Counted from the stretch's first letter, positions 16,184 to 26,180 are shown. The stretch is 64,000 nt of DNA from Spirosoma sp. (GCF_026391055.1 NZ_JAPLET010000031.1:62001-126000), one strand, 5' to 3'. The notes: generated by a model not told the origin, from the sequence alone. Numbers and translations are program-made.

Positions 16184-16786
16184 ATGTTTCTTAAACTGTT
16201 TCGTAAGTCCCGGCCCGGCCCGGAACGTTCCCGCAACGACCCGGCAGATTATATTACTACCTACCGCACTACCGGCGATCTGGCGGTGCTGGGTGAACTC
16301 TATGAGCAGTATATGGATCTGGTGTATGCCGTTTGTTTCAATTACCTGCGCGATGAGGACGAAGCCAAGGATGCCGTCATGAACCTGTTTGAACAACTGG
16401 TGACCGACCTTCGCAAACACGACGTACAACAGTTTGGGCCGTGGCTTCATAGTGTAGCGCGTAATTACTGCCTAATGCAACTGCGAAAAAAACAGGCTCA
16501 TCCTAAAGCCACATTGGTGAACGGTAACGGGGCCGACCTGGACGACGAGCCGGTTATGCGGCTTCCGGCCGATGACGAAGACCGAGCGGAACTGGAAGAA
16601 GACCTGACCCTGATGGAAACCTGTCTGCAAACACTACCTTCAGAGCAGCAAACCTGTCTGAGATTGTTTTACCTGGAACGAAAAACCTATACCGAAGTGG
16701 CCGACCTGACTGGTTACGACTTAAAACAGGTGAAAAGTTATTTGCAAAATGGGCGTCGGAAGTTGAAAATTTGTATGAGTAAGTAA
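16184..16786 (+). CDS. ECF-type RNA polymerase sigma factor
   Basis: 200 residues. Sigma region 2 spans about 35-105 (LGELYEQYMDLVYAVCFNYLRDEDEAKDAVMNLFE in pieces; DEDEAKDAV is the core), and region 4 spans about 140-195 with an HTH (LPSEQQTCLRLFYLERKTYTEVADLTGY...VKSYLQNGRRKL). There is no region 3, as expected for this class. The acidic linker DDEPVMRLPADDEDRAELEED is longer than usual. It is followed after 6 bases by a membrane protein gene with anti-sigma topology, so the two probably form a membrane-signal switch. The inducing signal cannot be read. Confidence 0.92.
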   Translation: MFLKLFRKSRPGPERSRNDPADYITTYRTTGDLAVLGELYEQYMDLVYAVCFNYLRDEDEAKDAVMNLFEQLVTDLRKHDVQQFGPWLHSVARNYCLMQLRKKQAHPKATLVNGNGADLDDEPVMRLPADDEDRAELEEDLTLMETCLQTLPSEQQTCLRLFYLERKTYTEVADLTGYDLKQVKSYLQNGRRKLKICMSK

Positions 16787-16792
16787 GGAACA

Positions 16793-17197
16793 ATGATCGA
16801 TCAACTAACTTTTGATGAGTTACGGGCCTACCAGTCTGGGCAGTTAAACGGCCCGGCACGTTACCGGGTGGAGCGACTGCTGCTCGAAAACCCGTTTTAT
16901 GCCGATGCACTGGCGGGGCTGGAAGCCATGCAGCAGGGTACCGCCCAGCCTACAGCCGAGCAACTGGCCGGGCTGCGGGATGCGCTTCACGAGCGTATTC
17001 ACGCATCGGCAAATCAGAAGCGACTCTGGCCGCTCTGGATCGCTACCACCACGGCCGCCATTCTGTTCATGCTGGCAATGGCTATTTACTTCATCTTTTT
17101 TGCACCGAAGCACCCGCCAAAGCCTAAACTAAAGCCCACAAATCCAGTAACCACTAGCCTGCCCTCAACAACAGCCAGTTGGTATTATATGTCCTGA
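16793..17197 (+). CDS. Membrane anti-sigma-like protein
   Basis: 134 residues with one transmembrane helix at about 81-103 (LWIATTTAAILFMLAMAIYFIFF). The cytoplasmic N-terminal part (1-78) starts DQLTFDELRAYQSGQLNGPARYRVERLLLENPFYADALAGLE, the helical layout of Bacteroidota anti-sigma domains, but it has no zinc-binding HxxxCxxC motif. The short external part is Pro/Lys/Thr-rich. Its position right after the sigma gene is the main evidence. The external part is too short to act as a large sensor, so a further partner may exist. Confidence 0.75.
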   Translation: MIDQLTFDELRAYQSGQLNGPARYRVERLLLENPFYADALAGLEAMQQGTAQPTAEQLAGLRDALHERIHASANQKRLWPLWIATTTAAILFMLAMAIYFIFFAPKHPPKPKLKPTNPVTTSLPSTTASWYYMS

Positions 17198-17333
17198 TGA
17201 GTTTATTCACTGGTACATGTTTCGGTCGAATTGAAGGCAAAAAGTGCATAAAAAACCGGCCATTCGGTCAATTGGCTAAAACATTTACAAAACCCTGCAC
17301 GTTAACGGGACATATCAACTTATTGTATAGTCT

Positions 17334-18014
17334 ATGTTTCGCGCAAATTCACTACGTGCTATCACCCTATCGTTTATCTTAGTTACTGGCTGTTTATCAG
17401 GCAGTTTTGCCCAGCAACGGTTTAGTGCGGGGCCACGCGTTGGCTTAAATTTATCCACATTTGGCATGGACGCCAGAGACTACACCATGAAGCCCGGTGT
17501 AACTGCCGGAGCCTTTCTGATGTACAGTTCGTTAAATCATTTTGGCATTTCGGGTGATATTCTTTACTCGCAAATGGGTGCTAAGCACAAAGACCCAAAC
17601 AGCAATCCGGTAAACTCCTACACACAGCATATCAATTACCTAGAAATCCCGGTTGCGCTGCGGTATTTCCTAACGCTGAACGGCAATTTTCGCCCCAACG
17701 TATTCTTTGGCCCGTCGCTCGGTTTTAAGCTGAATGCTAAACGGACTGATATCCTTGAGAGAGGCATCAGCCAGGCGGACCGCGACAATACCGATGCCTA
17801 CCGCGCTATGGATCTAGGCCTTATCGCTGGTTTTCAGCTTAACTTCAAAGGCTTGGGCGAGCGTCAGCGGTTTCTGATCGACGCCCGCTACCGCTACGGT
17901 CTGAGCGACATTACCCTCAATGACGGTCAGAATATAAACAACTCAACCGTTACACTAACCCTAGGCTACGGTTTTGGTGTTGGTCCCGAATACCGCAGCC
18001 GCTACCGCCGGTAG
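17334..18014 (+). CDS. Outer-membrane beta-barrel protein (PorT-like)
   Basis: 226 residues. Signal peptide about 1-26 (ITLSFILVTGCLSGSFAQ), then a barrel of the OMP_b-brl_2 type (PF13568-like): GPRVGLNLSTFG, PGVTAGAFLMYSS, INYLEIPVALRYF, FGPSLGFKL, GLIAGFQLNFKGLGERQRFLIDARYRYGLSDI and TVTLTLGYGF, i.e. alternating strands with aromatic ends. The family includes PorT, but this generic barrel type is abundant in Bacteroidota and no specific role can be given. It is monocistronic with a terminator at 18034-18075. Confidence 0.88.
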   Translation: MFRANSLRAITLSFILVTGCLSGSFAQQRFSAGPRVGLNLSTFGMDARDYTMKPGVTAGAFLMYSSLNHFGISGDILYSQMGAKHKDPNSNPVNSYTQHINYLEIPVALRYFLTLNGNFRPNVFFGPSLGFKLNAKRTDILERGISQADRDNTDAYRAMDLGLIAGFQLNFKGLGERQRFLIDARYRYGLSDITLNDGQNINNSTVTLTLGYGFGVGPEYRSRYRR

Positions 18015-18033
18015 TTGGTTCGCGCCTTTACGC

Positions 18034-18075
18034 AAGTGTCCTCGCTATTCTTTTAATGAAATAGCGAGGACACTT
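18034..18075 (+). terminator. Intrinsic terminator, 16-bp stem
   Basis: Arms 18034-18049 (AAGTGTCCTCGCTATT) and 18060-18075 are perfect reverse complements, loop of 10, followed by a T-run (18074-18079). It ends the barrel-protein gene. Confidence 0.9.
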
Positions 18076-18115
18076 TTTTGTATTTTTGGCCTATCACGAC
18101 CCAATTCACTTGCTC

Positions 18116-21100
18116 ATGCCCTTCTGTCGGTCTGTTTTTTTTAGTTTAGTTAGCGTTTTTCTGTCCGTAACGACCTTTGCGCAAACAACATCGCCCTCCT
18201 TCCTTAAACTCAATGCCCGCCAGGCTTGCTGGGCCGATTCGGTGTTTACGAACATGGCCCCCGGCGACCGTATTGCCCAGCTGATTATGGTGGCCGGGTA
18301 CTCGAACCGGAAACCGGCCTATGAAGATTCGCTGATACGGCTTGTTCAGACTAATAAACTCGGTGGCGTCGTCATGTTTCAGGGCGGGCCCGTTCGACAG
18401 GCACAGCTTACCAATCGGTTACAGGCCGGTTCGCCCGTTCCGCTCCTCATTGCGATGGACGCCGAATGGGGCATTGCCATGCGTCTGGACAGTACCGTTC
18501 GCTACCCCTATCAGATGACCCTCGGCGCCATGCAGGGGGCCGCTTCCGATTCGCTCATCTACCAGATGGGCGCCAACCTGGCTAAACAGGCGCGTAGACT
18601 GGGGATGCACGTGAACTTTGCCCCTTCGGTCGATGTCAACAACAACCCAAACAACCCCGTCATCAACTTCCGCTCGTTCGGCGAAGACAAATACGCAGTT
18701 GCCCGCAAAGCCCTGGCCTACATGCGCGGCATGCAGGATAACCAACTGCTAACCAGCATTAAGCACTTTCCCGGCCACGGCGACACCGGCACCGACTCCC
18801 ATTACGACTTACCCCTGATTGCTAAAAGCCGGGCACAGCTCGACTCGCTCGAACTGTATCCGTTCCGGGAGTTGATCAGGGCGGGCGCTACGGGCGTGAT
18901 GATCGCGCACCTCAACATTCCTTCGCTCGATACCACCCGAAATCGCCCCTCAACGCTCTCGCCTGCCATTGTTACCAACCTTCTTAAGAATGAATTGGGC
19001 TTCAAAGGGCTGGTCTTTTCGGATGCCATGAATATGAAGGCCGTAACCAAATTCTACCCGTCCGGCAAAGCCGATGAACTGGGTCTGGAAGCGGGAATGG
19101 ACGTACTCGAATTTACCGAAGATGTTCCGGCAGCATTGGCGCAGGTTAAACAGGCCATTATTGACGGACGAATTACGCAGGCCTCCATCGACGCCCGCTG
19201 CCTGAAAGTAATCCAGGCAAAAGCGTGGGCCGGATTGGACAATTACAAACCCATTGTAATGGAGAACCTGGTCGAAGACCTGAACCCGGTTCAGGACGAG
19301 CTACTCAACCGCAAGCTCACCGAACGTAGCCTGACGGTGCTGAAGAACGACCGGAATGTACTTCCGCTACAGGACCTGGACACACTCCGGATTGCGTCAG
19401 TAGCTGTGGAGAGCGACAAGATCACGGCGTTCCAGCAGATGGCGTCCAACTACACCCAAATCGACCATTTCAACGTAACCTCCAAATCGGCCGATTCGAC
19501 CTGGGCGCAGATCCGCGATTCGCTCAGCAACTACAACCTGATTCTGGTCGATGTTCACCTGAACAATATCCGCCCCGCCGTTAAATACGGTCTGCAACCC
19601 AAAACGGCGGGCATCGTTGGCGAACTGGTAGCTACCGGTAAAGCGGTCGTTACGGTGTTCGGCAATGTGTATGCGCTGGACAAACTGACCTTTCCGATGG
19701 ATACCGCTCAGCCCAGCCGCAACATCGAACAGGCGCGGGCCATTGTCATGCCGTACCAGCTGACACCCTATACTGAAGAACTGTCGGCTCAGTTGATTTT
19801 CGGGGCCATTGGTGCCTCCGGAAAATTACCCGTTACGGTCAACCAGCGGTTCCGGCTGGGTGATGGACTGCCCGTTCGAGCCATTGGTCGGATGAAATAT
19901 ACCATTCCGGAAGAGGTGGGTATCAGCAGCAAGTTTCTCACCCAACAGGTCGACTCGCTGGTAAACGTGGGCATCAGCCAGGGCGCTTTCCCGGGTTGCG
20001 TGGTGCAGATGGCGAAAGATGGCAAGGTGATTTTCCGGAAAGCCTACGGCAAGCACACCTACGATGCTTCGCTGGGAGCCGAACCCCTGCCAGTACAGCT
20101 CGATGATTTGTATGACATGGCCTCGGTAACAAAGGTGAGTACCTCCACCCCTGCCCTCATGCACCTGGTCGACGACGGCAAGTTCAACCTGAACGGTAAA
20201 ATGGCCGATTACCTGCCCGGTTTCAAGAAATCCAACAAAGCCGATCTGCTCTGGCGCGATGTGCTGACACATCAGGCCCGACTGAGAGCCTGGATACCGT
20301 TCTGGATGGACACCAAAAACCCGGATGGCTCCTGGAAACCCAAAACCTTTCAGAAAGAACGTTCTGGCCGGTACCCCATTGAGGTGACCGACAGCCTGTT
20401 TGAGTTCAAAAACTATCCGAAAACGATTTTCGAGCAGATCAGAGACTCCCCACTGAACGCGAAAAAGGAATATGTCTACTCCGACCTTTCGTTTATTCTG
20501 TACCCCCAGATCGTGAAACGACTGACCGGCGAGAACTTCGAAGACTATCTCAAAAAGACCTTCTACAAGCCCCTTGGCGCGAGTACACTTACCTTCCTGC
20601 CCCGCCGGTTCTATCCGCTCACCCGGATCGTTCCTACCGAGTACGATTCGCTGTTCCGCAAAACGCTCATCTGGGGGCGTGTGCACGATGAGGGCGCGGC
20701 TATGTTAGGCGGCTTATCGGGGCACGCAGGACTATTCGGCAATGCCAATGATTTGATGAAAGTCTACGAGATGTATCGCCAGAAAGGAAGCTATGGTGGT
20801 CAGCGGTTTATTTCCGAAAAGACCATTGCCGAGTTTACCCGGTACCAATTTCCAGAGCTGGGCAACCGGCGAGGGCTTGGTTTCGACAAACCGTCGTTTG
20901 CCTACACAGGCAATGCGCCTAAGTCAGCTACGAAAGATAGTTATGGGCATTCGGGCTATACCGGCACGTTTGTCTGGGTTGAACCCGACCCAGCCTATAA
21001 TTTAACATACATATTTTTGTGCAACCGCGTTTATCCTACGAGAAATAACCCTAAACTTGGCAATCTAAATACCCGCACCAACATTGTCGAAGCATTGTAT

Positions 21101-21124
21101 CAGGCAACCAAACGTGGACTGTGA
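18116..21124 (+). CDS. GH3 glycosidase fused to beta-lactamase-type serine hydrolase
   Basis: 1002 residues from the ATG at 18116, which begins a signal peptide (SVFFSLVSVFLSVTTFAQ). The N-terminal half is a GH3 domain of NagZ type: KHFPGHGDTGTDSH (Lys216-His217, His221) supplies the family's special His/Asp acid-base pair, and FSDAMNMKAV has the nucleophile Asp303. A GH3 C-terminal alpha/beta sandwich domain follows to about 590. The C-terminal part (about 620-1000) is a class C beta-lactamase-like domain: SVTK (Ser670, Lys673), YSD around 790 and HSGYTGT (His945). The likely role is stepwise cleavage of cell-wall muropeptides in the periplasm. Such fusions occur in many Bacteroidota. Confidence 0.92.
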   Translation: MPFCRSVFFSLVSVFLSVTTFAQTTSPSFLKLNARQACWADSVFTNMAPGDRIAQLIMVAGYSNRKPAYEDSLIRLVQTNKLGGVVMFQGGPVRQAQLTNRLQAGSPVPLLIAMDAEWGIAMRLDSTVRYPYQMTLGAMQGAASDSLIYQMGANLAKQARRLGMHVNFAPSVDVNNNPNNPVINFRSFGEDKYAVARKALAYMRGMQDNQLLTSIKHFPGHGDTGTDSHYDLPLIAKSRAQLDSLELYPFRELIRAGATGVMIAHLNIPSLDTTRNRPSTLSPAIVTNLLKNELGFKGLVFSDAMNMKAVTKFYPSGKADELGLEAGMDVLEFTEDVPAALAQVKQAIIDGRITQASIDARCLKVIQAKAWAGLDNYKPIVMENLVEDLNPVQDELLNRKLTERSLTVLKNDRNVLPLQDLDTLRIASVAVESDKITAFQQMASNYTQIDHFNVTSKSADSTWAQIRDSLSNYNLILVDVHLNNIRPAVKYGLQPKTAGIVGELVATGKAVVTVFGNVYALDKLTFPMDTAQPSRNIEQARAIVMPYQLTPYTEELSAQLIFGAIGASGKLPVTVNQRFRLGDGLPVRAIGRMKYTIPEEVGISSKFLTQQVDSLVNVGISQGAFPGCVVQMAKDGKVIFRKAYGKHTYDASLGAEPLPVQLDDLYDMASVTKVSTSTPALMHLVDDGKFNLNGKMADYLPGFKKSNKADLLWRDVLTHQARLRAWIPFWMDTKNPDGSWKPKTFQKERSGRYPIEVTDSLFEFKNYPKTIFEQIRDSPLNAKKEYVYSDLSFILYPQIVKRLTGENFEDYLKKTFYKPLGASTLTFLPRRFYPLTRIVPTEYDSLFRKTLIWGRVHDEGAAMLGGLSGHAGLFGNANDLMKVYEMYRQKGSYGGQRFISEKTIAEFTRYQFPELGNRRGLGFDKPSFAYTGNAPKSATKDSYGHSGYTGTFVWVEPDPAYNLTYIFLCNRVYPTRNNPKLGNLNTRTNIVEALYQATKRGL

Positions 21125-21588
21125 TGAAAGAGTATCTGACTCAGTTACTGGATTATGAACTTTGGGCCAACCAGCGGGTTATCGAAGCGCTCGACACCCT
21201 CCGCAATCCACCGTCGCGGGCGGTGGCCGTTATGGGACACATTTTGTCGGCGCAACACGTTTGGTTCGGCCGGATAATCCATGAATACGCCTTTGTAGCC
21301 ATCTGGGAAGACATTCCAGTGAGCTGGATGATCGAAACCGCCGAGCGTCAGCACCGCCAGATTACTGGCTATGTATCGACCCTCAACGAAGCGGAGGTTA
21401 CCAAATTGATTGAGTATGCTAATTCCCAAGAGGTTACCTATCAGAGTTCCCTGCTTGAGATACTCACCCACATGAGCCACCACGCGGCCTACCACCGGGG
21501 GCAGGTGGTGCAGCTCATCCGGCCCATGCTTAAGGAAGCCCCCGTCACCGATTTTATTGTCTGGCTGCGTTCGTCAAAGGGGGTGTAA
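21124..21588 (+). CDS. DinB-family protein
   Basis: 154 residues, starting with the ATG that overlaps the stop of the preceding gene by one base (TGATG at 21122-21126), so the two are translationally coupled. It is a four-helix-bundle DinB/YfiT-like protein: YELWANQRVIEAL at the N terminus, MGHILSAQHVWFGRI (His40 and His45 region) and HMSHHAAYHRGQVVQLIR with the conserved metal-ligand histidines near 120-125. The family includes bacillithiol- or mycothiol-dependent transferases and proteins of unknown role. Coupling to a cell-wall hydrolase is unusual and functionally unexplained. Confidence 0.88.
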   Translation: MKEYLTQLLDYELWANQRVIEALDTLRNPPSRAVAVMGHILSAQHVWFGRIIHEYAFVAIWEDIPVSWMIETAERQHRQITGYVSTLNEAEVTKLIEYANSQEVTYQSSLLEILTHMSHHAAYHRGQVVQLIRPMLKEAPVTDFIVWLRSSKGV

Positions 21589-21844
21589 CTCCACCGTTGC
21601 CAGTCGCCCGTTTTGAGGTCTGTCAGCAACGGGCTATCGCCGAGCCATCAGGGCAGCTCGCTGGCCAGTACCTCCAAGCTATCCACTTAGCAACTGTCTT
21701 TCCACACAACCCAGCCGAAAAGCCTTTAAGCATACGGACCCAATCCTAACCTTTCAGGTTTACTTAAAACACCTTACTCAACACCTCATTAGTGTACGAC
21801 TACCCGGTTGCCGCGATCTGGTACTCTACCTTTTTTATGCCTAT

Positions 21845-24800
21845 ATGTCTGCAACCACATTCCCTCAACTCGCGGTTGACGAATACAGCGCGTTGATAGC
21901 GTCTTTTGCACAAGCCATTTGGGAAGCTGATCCGCAGGGAATAATTCATACTGATTCACCCAGTTGGCGAGCCTGCACCGGCCAGTCCCTCAACGAGTGG
22001 CTGAGCGAGGGGTGGGCGGCAGCGGTTCACCCTGAGAACCGAGCCGATGCCCTCAGCCAGTGGCAGGAAGCCATTAAACAGCGAGTCCCTTTCAATGCAG
22101 AGTTCAGGTTGCGCAGCCCCGATGGTGGCTGGTGGTGGGCCAATGTGCGGGCGACCCAACTTCTCTATCCCGATGGGTCAGTTAAAAAGTGGGTTGCTCT
22201 CACGATCGACATTAGTGATACAAAGAAGGCCGACGAAGCGATCCAACAGCTGCAGGCCTCTCTGGGTAAACGAGGTAATGCCCTGTTGCAGTCTACCGAA
22301 GAAGTGGCCCAAATGGGTAGCTATGAAGCAGACCTGCAGGAAAATACCCTGCGCTTTTCCGACGGCATGTATCGGCTCTTTGGCGAAGAACCGGGAGCGG
22401 TCGACCCTTCGCTGGCCTGGATTGAAAGCCGGTCGTATCCTCAGGATATGCAACTGGTCAGGCAAACTCTGACAGTAGCCATTGCCACCCTGCAACCCTA
22501 TTCTTATCGACGCCGGATTTATCGCAAAGACGGCGAACTCCGTCAGTTGGAATCGCATGGCCGAGTTGTGGGCGACCAGACCGGCAAGGCAGTGAAACTG
22601 ATTGGCCTGGTTCAGGATATCACCGAACGCCATCGGGTAGAACAGGAGCTTACCCAAACCAAAGCCCTCCTCCAGACCATTTTTGATACCTCTCCCAATT
22701 CAATTACAGCTTACACACCCGTGTATGCAGATGATGTATTAGTCGATTTCAAAATTACCCTTGCCAATGCTTTCACGCAGCAAACCACCGGTATCAACCC
22801 TACAGGACGGCTGCTTACCCAAACCTTTCCCTCCGCTCAGGATAATGGCTTACTGGCCCGGCTAAAGCAAGTATCGGAGCAGAAGGAAAAACAGGACTTT
22901 GAACTGTGGTACGAAGGCGACGGGATGCACCATTGGTTTCGTGTGATTGCCGTTCCAATGGACAGTATGGTGCTGGTAACGACAGAAGACATTACCGAAC
23001 GTCGACAAGCCGAAGCGGAAGTTCTTCGCCTGAACGATGAAGTGGCCCGAAAAGCGACGGATCGGTACTATTCGCTGTTCAACGCCATTGAGGAAGCCAT
23101 GAATGTACTGGAACTGGTTTATGATGACAGCGGCAAACCGATCGACTTCCGCTGGCTGGAGGTGAACCCGGCGTTCGAAAAAATTACTGGTTTAAAAAAC
23201 GTAGCCGGTAAGCTGGGCAGCGACATTTTCTCAACGGAACAATACTGGCTCGACACCTACGATCGGGTAATAAAAACCGGTGAGCCTCTCCGCTATGAAA
23301 ATTACCATGCAGATCTTCAGCAATGGTATCGAACGCATACCTCAAGAATAGGTGGTGCGGGGAGCGTGCTGGTAGCGAATGTGTTTGAGAATATCACGAA
23401 ACAGAAACGCCAGGAAGCCAACCTGGCGTTTCTGGCCAACCTGATGGTCGACTTTGCCCCTCTTGACTCCGTAGACAGGATTATGGACATGGCGGGCAGG
23501 CGCATTGTGGAGCATCTCCGGCTGTCGCACTGCACATTCGTGGAAATCAACCCGGAGGCTGATGAATGCACGGTTCTTCACGACAGCTCCCACACAGAAC
23601 TCGCTATGCTAACCGGCACGCTCAAACTGGCCGACTTTCATACCGACGAGGAAAACAGACTGCTGGCCGGAGGGCGACCCATGATTGTAAACGATATTCT
23701 GGCCGGGAACCGTTCAGCCAAACAAATAGCTTCGTTCAGGGCTATCGATGTGGCATCGTTGGTCAACACCCCAATTGTCCATAACGGACGGTGGGTATTT
23801 GACCTGGGCGTAACCCGCAGCACCCCTTCTATCTGGCTCCCGGACGAAATCGAATTGTTACAGCAAGTTGCCAGCCGCATCTGGCTCAGGATAGAACGGG
23901 CTCGTGCCGAAGAAACGCTGTACCAGTCGCAGAAGCGGCTGCAGAACGCCATCGCCATTGAAACGGTAGGCGTCATTTTCTTCGACCGGCAGGGTGTCAT
24001 TCACGATGCCAATGCCGCATTTGAGCACATGACGGGTTTGCGGCATGAGGATCTGGTGAGCGGCAAAGTGCATTGGGCGGAAATCACCCCGCCCGAATTC
24101 AGAGCCGTCAGCCTGAATGCCCTTAATGAGTTGCTCACCCAGGGCCAGAGTGTACCCTACGAAAAAGAGTATGTCCGTTTGGATGGGTCGAAGTGGTGGG
24201 GCCTGTCTGCCGGCAAACGACTCAGTGAGCACGAAATGGTGGAATTCGTCATCGACATTACCGATAATAAACGGGCTCAGCAAGCCCTCCAGGAGGCCAT
24301 TCAGCGCAAAGACAACTTTCTGGCCATGCTGGCGCACGAACTGCGCAACCCCATGGCCACTATTCGCTCGGGACTACAAGTCCTGACAATGACCTGCACC
24401 GATGAGGTAAATCAGTCGACGGTAGCGATGATAAACCAGCAAACGGATCATCTGGTGCGTATGGTTGATGAGCTGCTGGATGTGAACCGCATTACTCGGG
24501 GCAAAATTGAACTTAGGAAGAAACAGCTCAATCTCGTACAGTTGGCGCAGCAGGCAGCAGACAGCATACAACCTCAATTTCAGCAACAGAACAAAACGCT
24601 TCATGTCGACCTGCCCGCCGTTCCCATTATCATGGATGGCGATGCCACCCGGCTCAACCAAATCATGATCAACCTCTTAACCAATGGTGTTCGCTACAGT
24701 GGAGAGGAAGGTGAAGTGTGGCTGAGTCTAAGGCAACAGGATCACGAAGCCATTCTTCAGGTGCGGGATAACGGAATTGGCCTGGCGACCGATCAGCTTT

Positions 24801-25402
24801 CGGTTATCTTTGAGCCGTTCGTACAGGCAGACCAATCGCTGGCGCGCGCCCAGGGCGGCTTAGGACTGGGGCTGACCGTAGTGAACGAGTTGGTGAGCCT
24901 GCATGACGGACGGATAGCAGCCTGGAGCCAGGGACCGGGCATGGGTAGTACCTTTACCGTACACCTGCCCACGTTATCTGCCGACGCTGTTCTACCTACC
25001 GAAGCCCCCCTGCAAGCGAACACCCCCACAACACTCCGGCGCGTTCTGATCATTGATGACAATGCCGATGCGGCCCTGACCCTATCCATGCTGTTGAAGT
25101 TAAAAGGCTATGAGATTCATACCCGTTACAGCGGCCAGGCGGGTCTCGAAGCCGCAGAAAGTCTGAAGCCAGCGGCCATCCTACTCGACATTGGTATGCC
25201 CGATATGGATGGCTACGAAACCTGTCGGCTAATCCGTCAGCAACCCTGGGGCAGGGCTACGGTAATAATCGCCCTGACGGGTTATGGGCAAGCGGAAGAC
25301 CGGCAGCGCACCCGAGAAGCCGGCTTTACGGGACATTTGGTAAAACCTGTAGATATGGGTCAGTTAACGGACTTGTTGAACAGCCTACTAACAACCGACT
25401 AA
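21845..25402 (+). CDS. Hybrid sensor histidine kinase with multiple PAS, GAF and REC domains
   Basis: 1185 residues with no transmembrane segment, so a cytoplasmic sensor. Order: PAS/PAC domains at about 12-135, 145-260, 270-385 and 405-515 (each ends in a DITER- or NITK-type motif), a GAF domain at about 520-690, another PAS at about 700-810, then HisKA with H-box FLAMLAHELRNPMATI (His831), HATPase with INLLTNGVRYS, DNGIGL and GGLGLGLTVV, and a C-terminal receiver (about 1060-1182) with DD acidic pocket, phosphoacceptor Asp1115 (LLDIGMPDMDG) and VKPVD lysine. It is single, with no dedicated response regulator beside it. The signal cannot be deduced. Confidence 0.93.
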   Translation: MSATTFPQLAVDEYSALIASFAQAIWEADPQGIIHTDSPSWRACTGQSLNEWLSEGWAAAVHPENRADALSQWQEAIKQRVPFNAEFRLRSPDGGWWWANVRATQLLYPDGSVKKWVALTIDISDTKKADEAIQQLQASLGKRGNALLQSTEEVAQMGSYEADLQENTLRFSDGMYRLFGEEPGAVDPSLAWIESRSYPQDMQLVRQTLTVAIATLQPYSYRRRIYRKDGELRQLESHGRVVGDQTGKAVKLIGLVQDITERHRVEQELTQTKALLQTIFDTSPNSITAYTPVYADDVLVDFKITLANAFTQQTTGINPTGRLLTQTFPSAQDNGLLARLKQVSEQKEKQDFELWYEGDGMHHWFRVIAVPMDSMVLVTTEDITERRQAEAEVLRLNDEVARKATDRYYSLFNAIEEAMNVLELVYDDSGKPIDFRWLEVNPAFEKITGLKNVAGKLGSDIFSTEQYWLDTYDRVIKTGEPLRYENYHADLQQWYRTHTSRIGGAGSVLVANVFENITKQKRQEANLAFLANLMVDFAPLDSVDRIMDMAGRRIVEHLRLSHCTFVEINPEADECTVLHDSSHTELAMLTGTLKLADFHTDEENRLLAGGRPMIVNDILAGNRSAKQIASFRAIDVASLVNTPIVHNGRWVFDLGVTRSTPSIWLPDEIELLQQVASRIWLRIERARAEETLYQSQKRLQNAIAIETVGVIFFDRQGVIHDANAAFEHMTGLRHEDLVSGKVHWAEITPPEFRAVSLNALNELLTQGQSVPYEKEYVRLDGSKWWGLSAGKRLSEHEMVEFVIDITDNKRAQQALQEAIQRKDNFLAMLAHELRNPMATIRSGLQVLTMTCTDEVNQSTVAMINQQTDHLVRMVDELLDVNRITRGKIELRKKQLNLVQLAQQAADSIQPQFQQQNKTLHVDLPAVPIIMDGDATRLNQIMINLLTNGVRYSGEEGEVWLSLRQQDHEAILQVRDNGIGLATDQLSVIFEPFVQADQSLARAQGGLGLGLTVVNELVSLHDGRIAAWSQGPGMGSTFTVHLPTLSADAVLPTEAPLQANTPTTLRRVLIIDDNADAALTLSMLLKLKGYEIHTRYSGQAGLEAAESLKPAAILLDIGMPDMDGYETCRLIRQQPWGRATVIIALTGYGQAEDRQRTREAGFTGHLVKPVDMGQLTDLLNSLLTTD

Positions 25403-25463
25403 CTCGCCAGACTGTAAAATGACGGAAAATGAATAATCATCAACCTGGGCTATGTATCTGGTT

Positions 25464-26180
25464 TCAGGGCACATGCAGATACAGCTCATTAGCGCTAACG
25501 CTACCGGGCTCCTTCACCCGGAAGGTACCAAGCTGATAGGTTACCCCTTGTAAATCAAGCGGAGGCAACTCCACAACAATCTTATAATCGCCCCGTTGCT
25601 GATAAAGAAAGCTGATAGCACAGAAATCCTGATAGTGCTCTCCGCCCTTTATCAGCGTAAACGAAACGGCTTCCGTGTTTGGCCCTGTCACTTGTCGGAC
25701 GTGCTGCATATCCGTCTCGCTGATGCGCTGGGCATACTGGCTTGTGCTGTATTGATGATCGTACCACAATGAATCGTCACGTACAAACTGCCGATATAAG
25801 CCCGATTTCGAATTGTAATTTTCCCGGCCAAAGAAATCAAAAACAGCGCCAGTTGCCTTAAAAAGGCTGTCTTGCAATGCACTCTCTTTCTTTATCTCTT
25901 CGTAAAGCGGGTGTTTGATCTCCGTGTACCGATTGGTCAGCGTGTTCAATTTGTAGTACCTGACATAAGGTATTAAGTCGCCAGACGGGGTAAACAGAGC
26001 CACATCCTGGGGTGTCTGATTTTTAACATCCAGTAAAAGCCCCGCTTCCTGACCCGTTGTGGCCAACAATTCCCGGCTTATTATACTCAACTGAATAGTA
26101 ATGTCTTTCTGAGCATAAGTCGTGGCACTGCCGAATAGCATGAGCCAAAGCCACCTTAAGCAAGAAGGTCTACAAATCAT
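25464..26180 (-). CDS. Exported hypothetical protein
   Basis: 238 residues from the ATG at 26180. An ATG at 26204 is in frame but lies too close to the apparent -7 element at 26210-26217 to be on the transcript. The signal peptide ends at TTYAQ, followed by ITIQLSIISRELLATTGQEAGLLLDVKNQTPQDVALFTP, a beta-sandwich-like start. The middle is Tyr- and Asp-rich, and the C-terminal half returns to beta strands (YKIVVELPPLDL, YQLGTFRVKEPG). No family is recognised. It is monocistronic, divergent from the Zn-dehydrogenase gene. Confidence 0.65.
   Translation of the reverse strand: MICRPSCLRWLWLMLFGSATTYAQKDITIQLSIISRELLATTGQEAGLLLDVKNQTPQDVALFTPSGDLIPYVRYYKLNTLTNRYTEIKHPLYEEIKKESALQDSLFKATGAVFDFFGRENYNSKSGLYRQFVRDDSLWYDHQYSTSQYAQRISETDMQHVRQVTGPNTEAVSFTLIKGGEHYQDFCAISFLYQQRGDYKIVVELPPLDLQGVTYQLGTFRVKEPGSVSANELYLHVP

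Noticed and set aside
19826..20686. A 286-codon minus-strand frame inside the GH3/serine-hydrolase gene
   Set aside because: Antisense shadow of a strongly supported gene; no motif.
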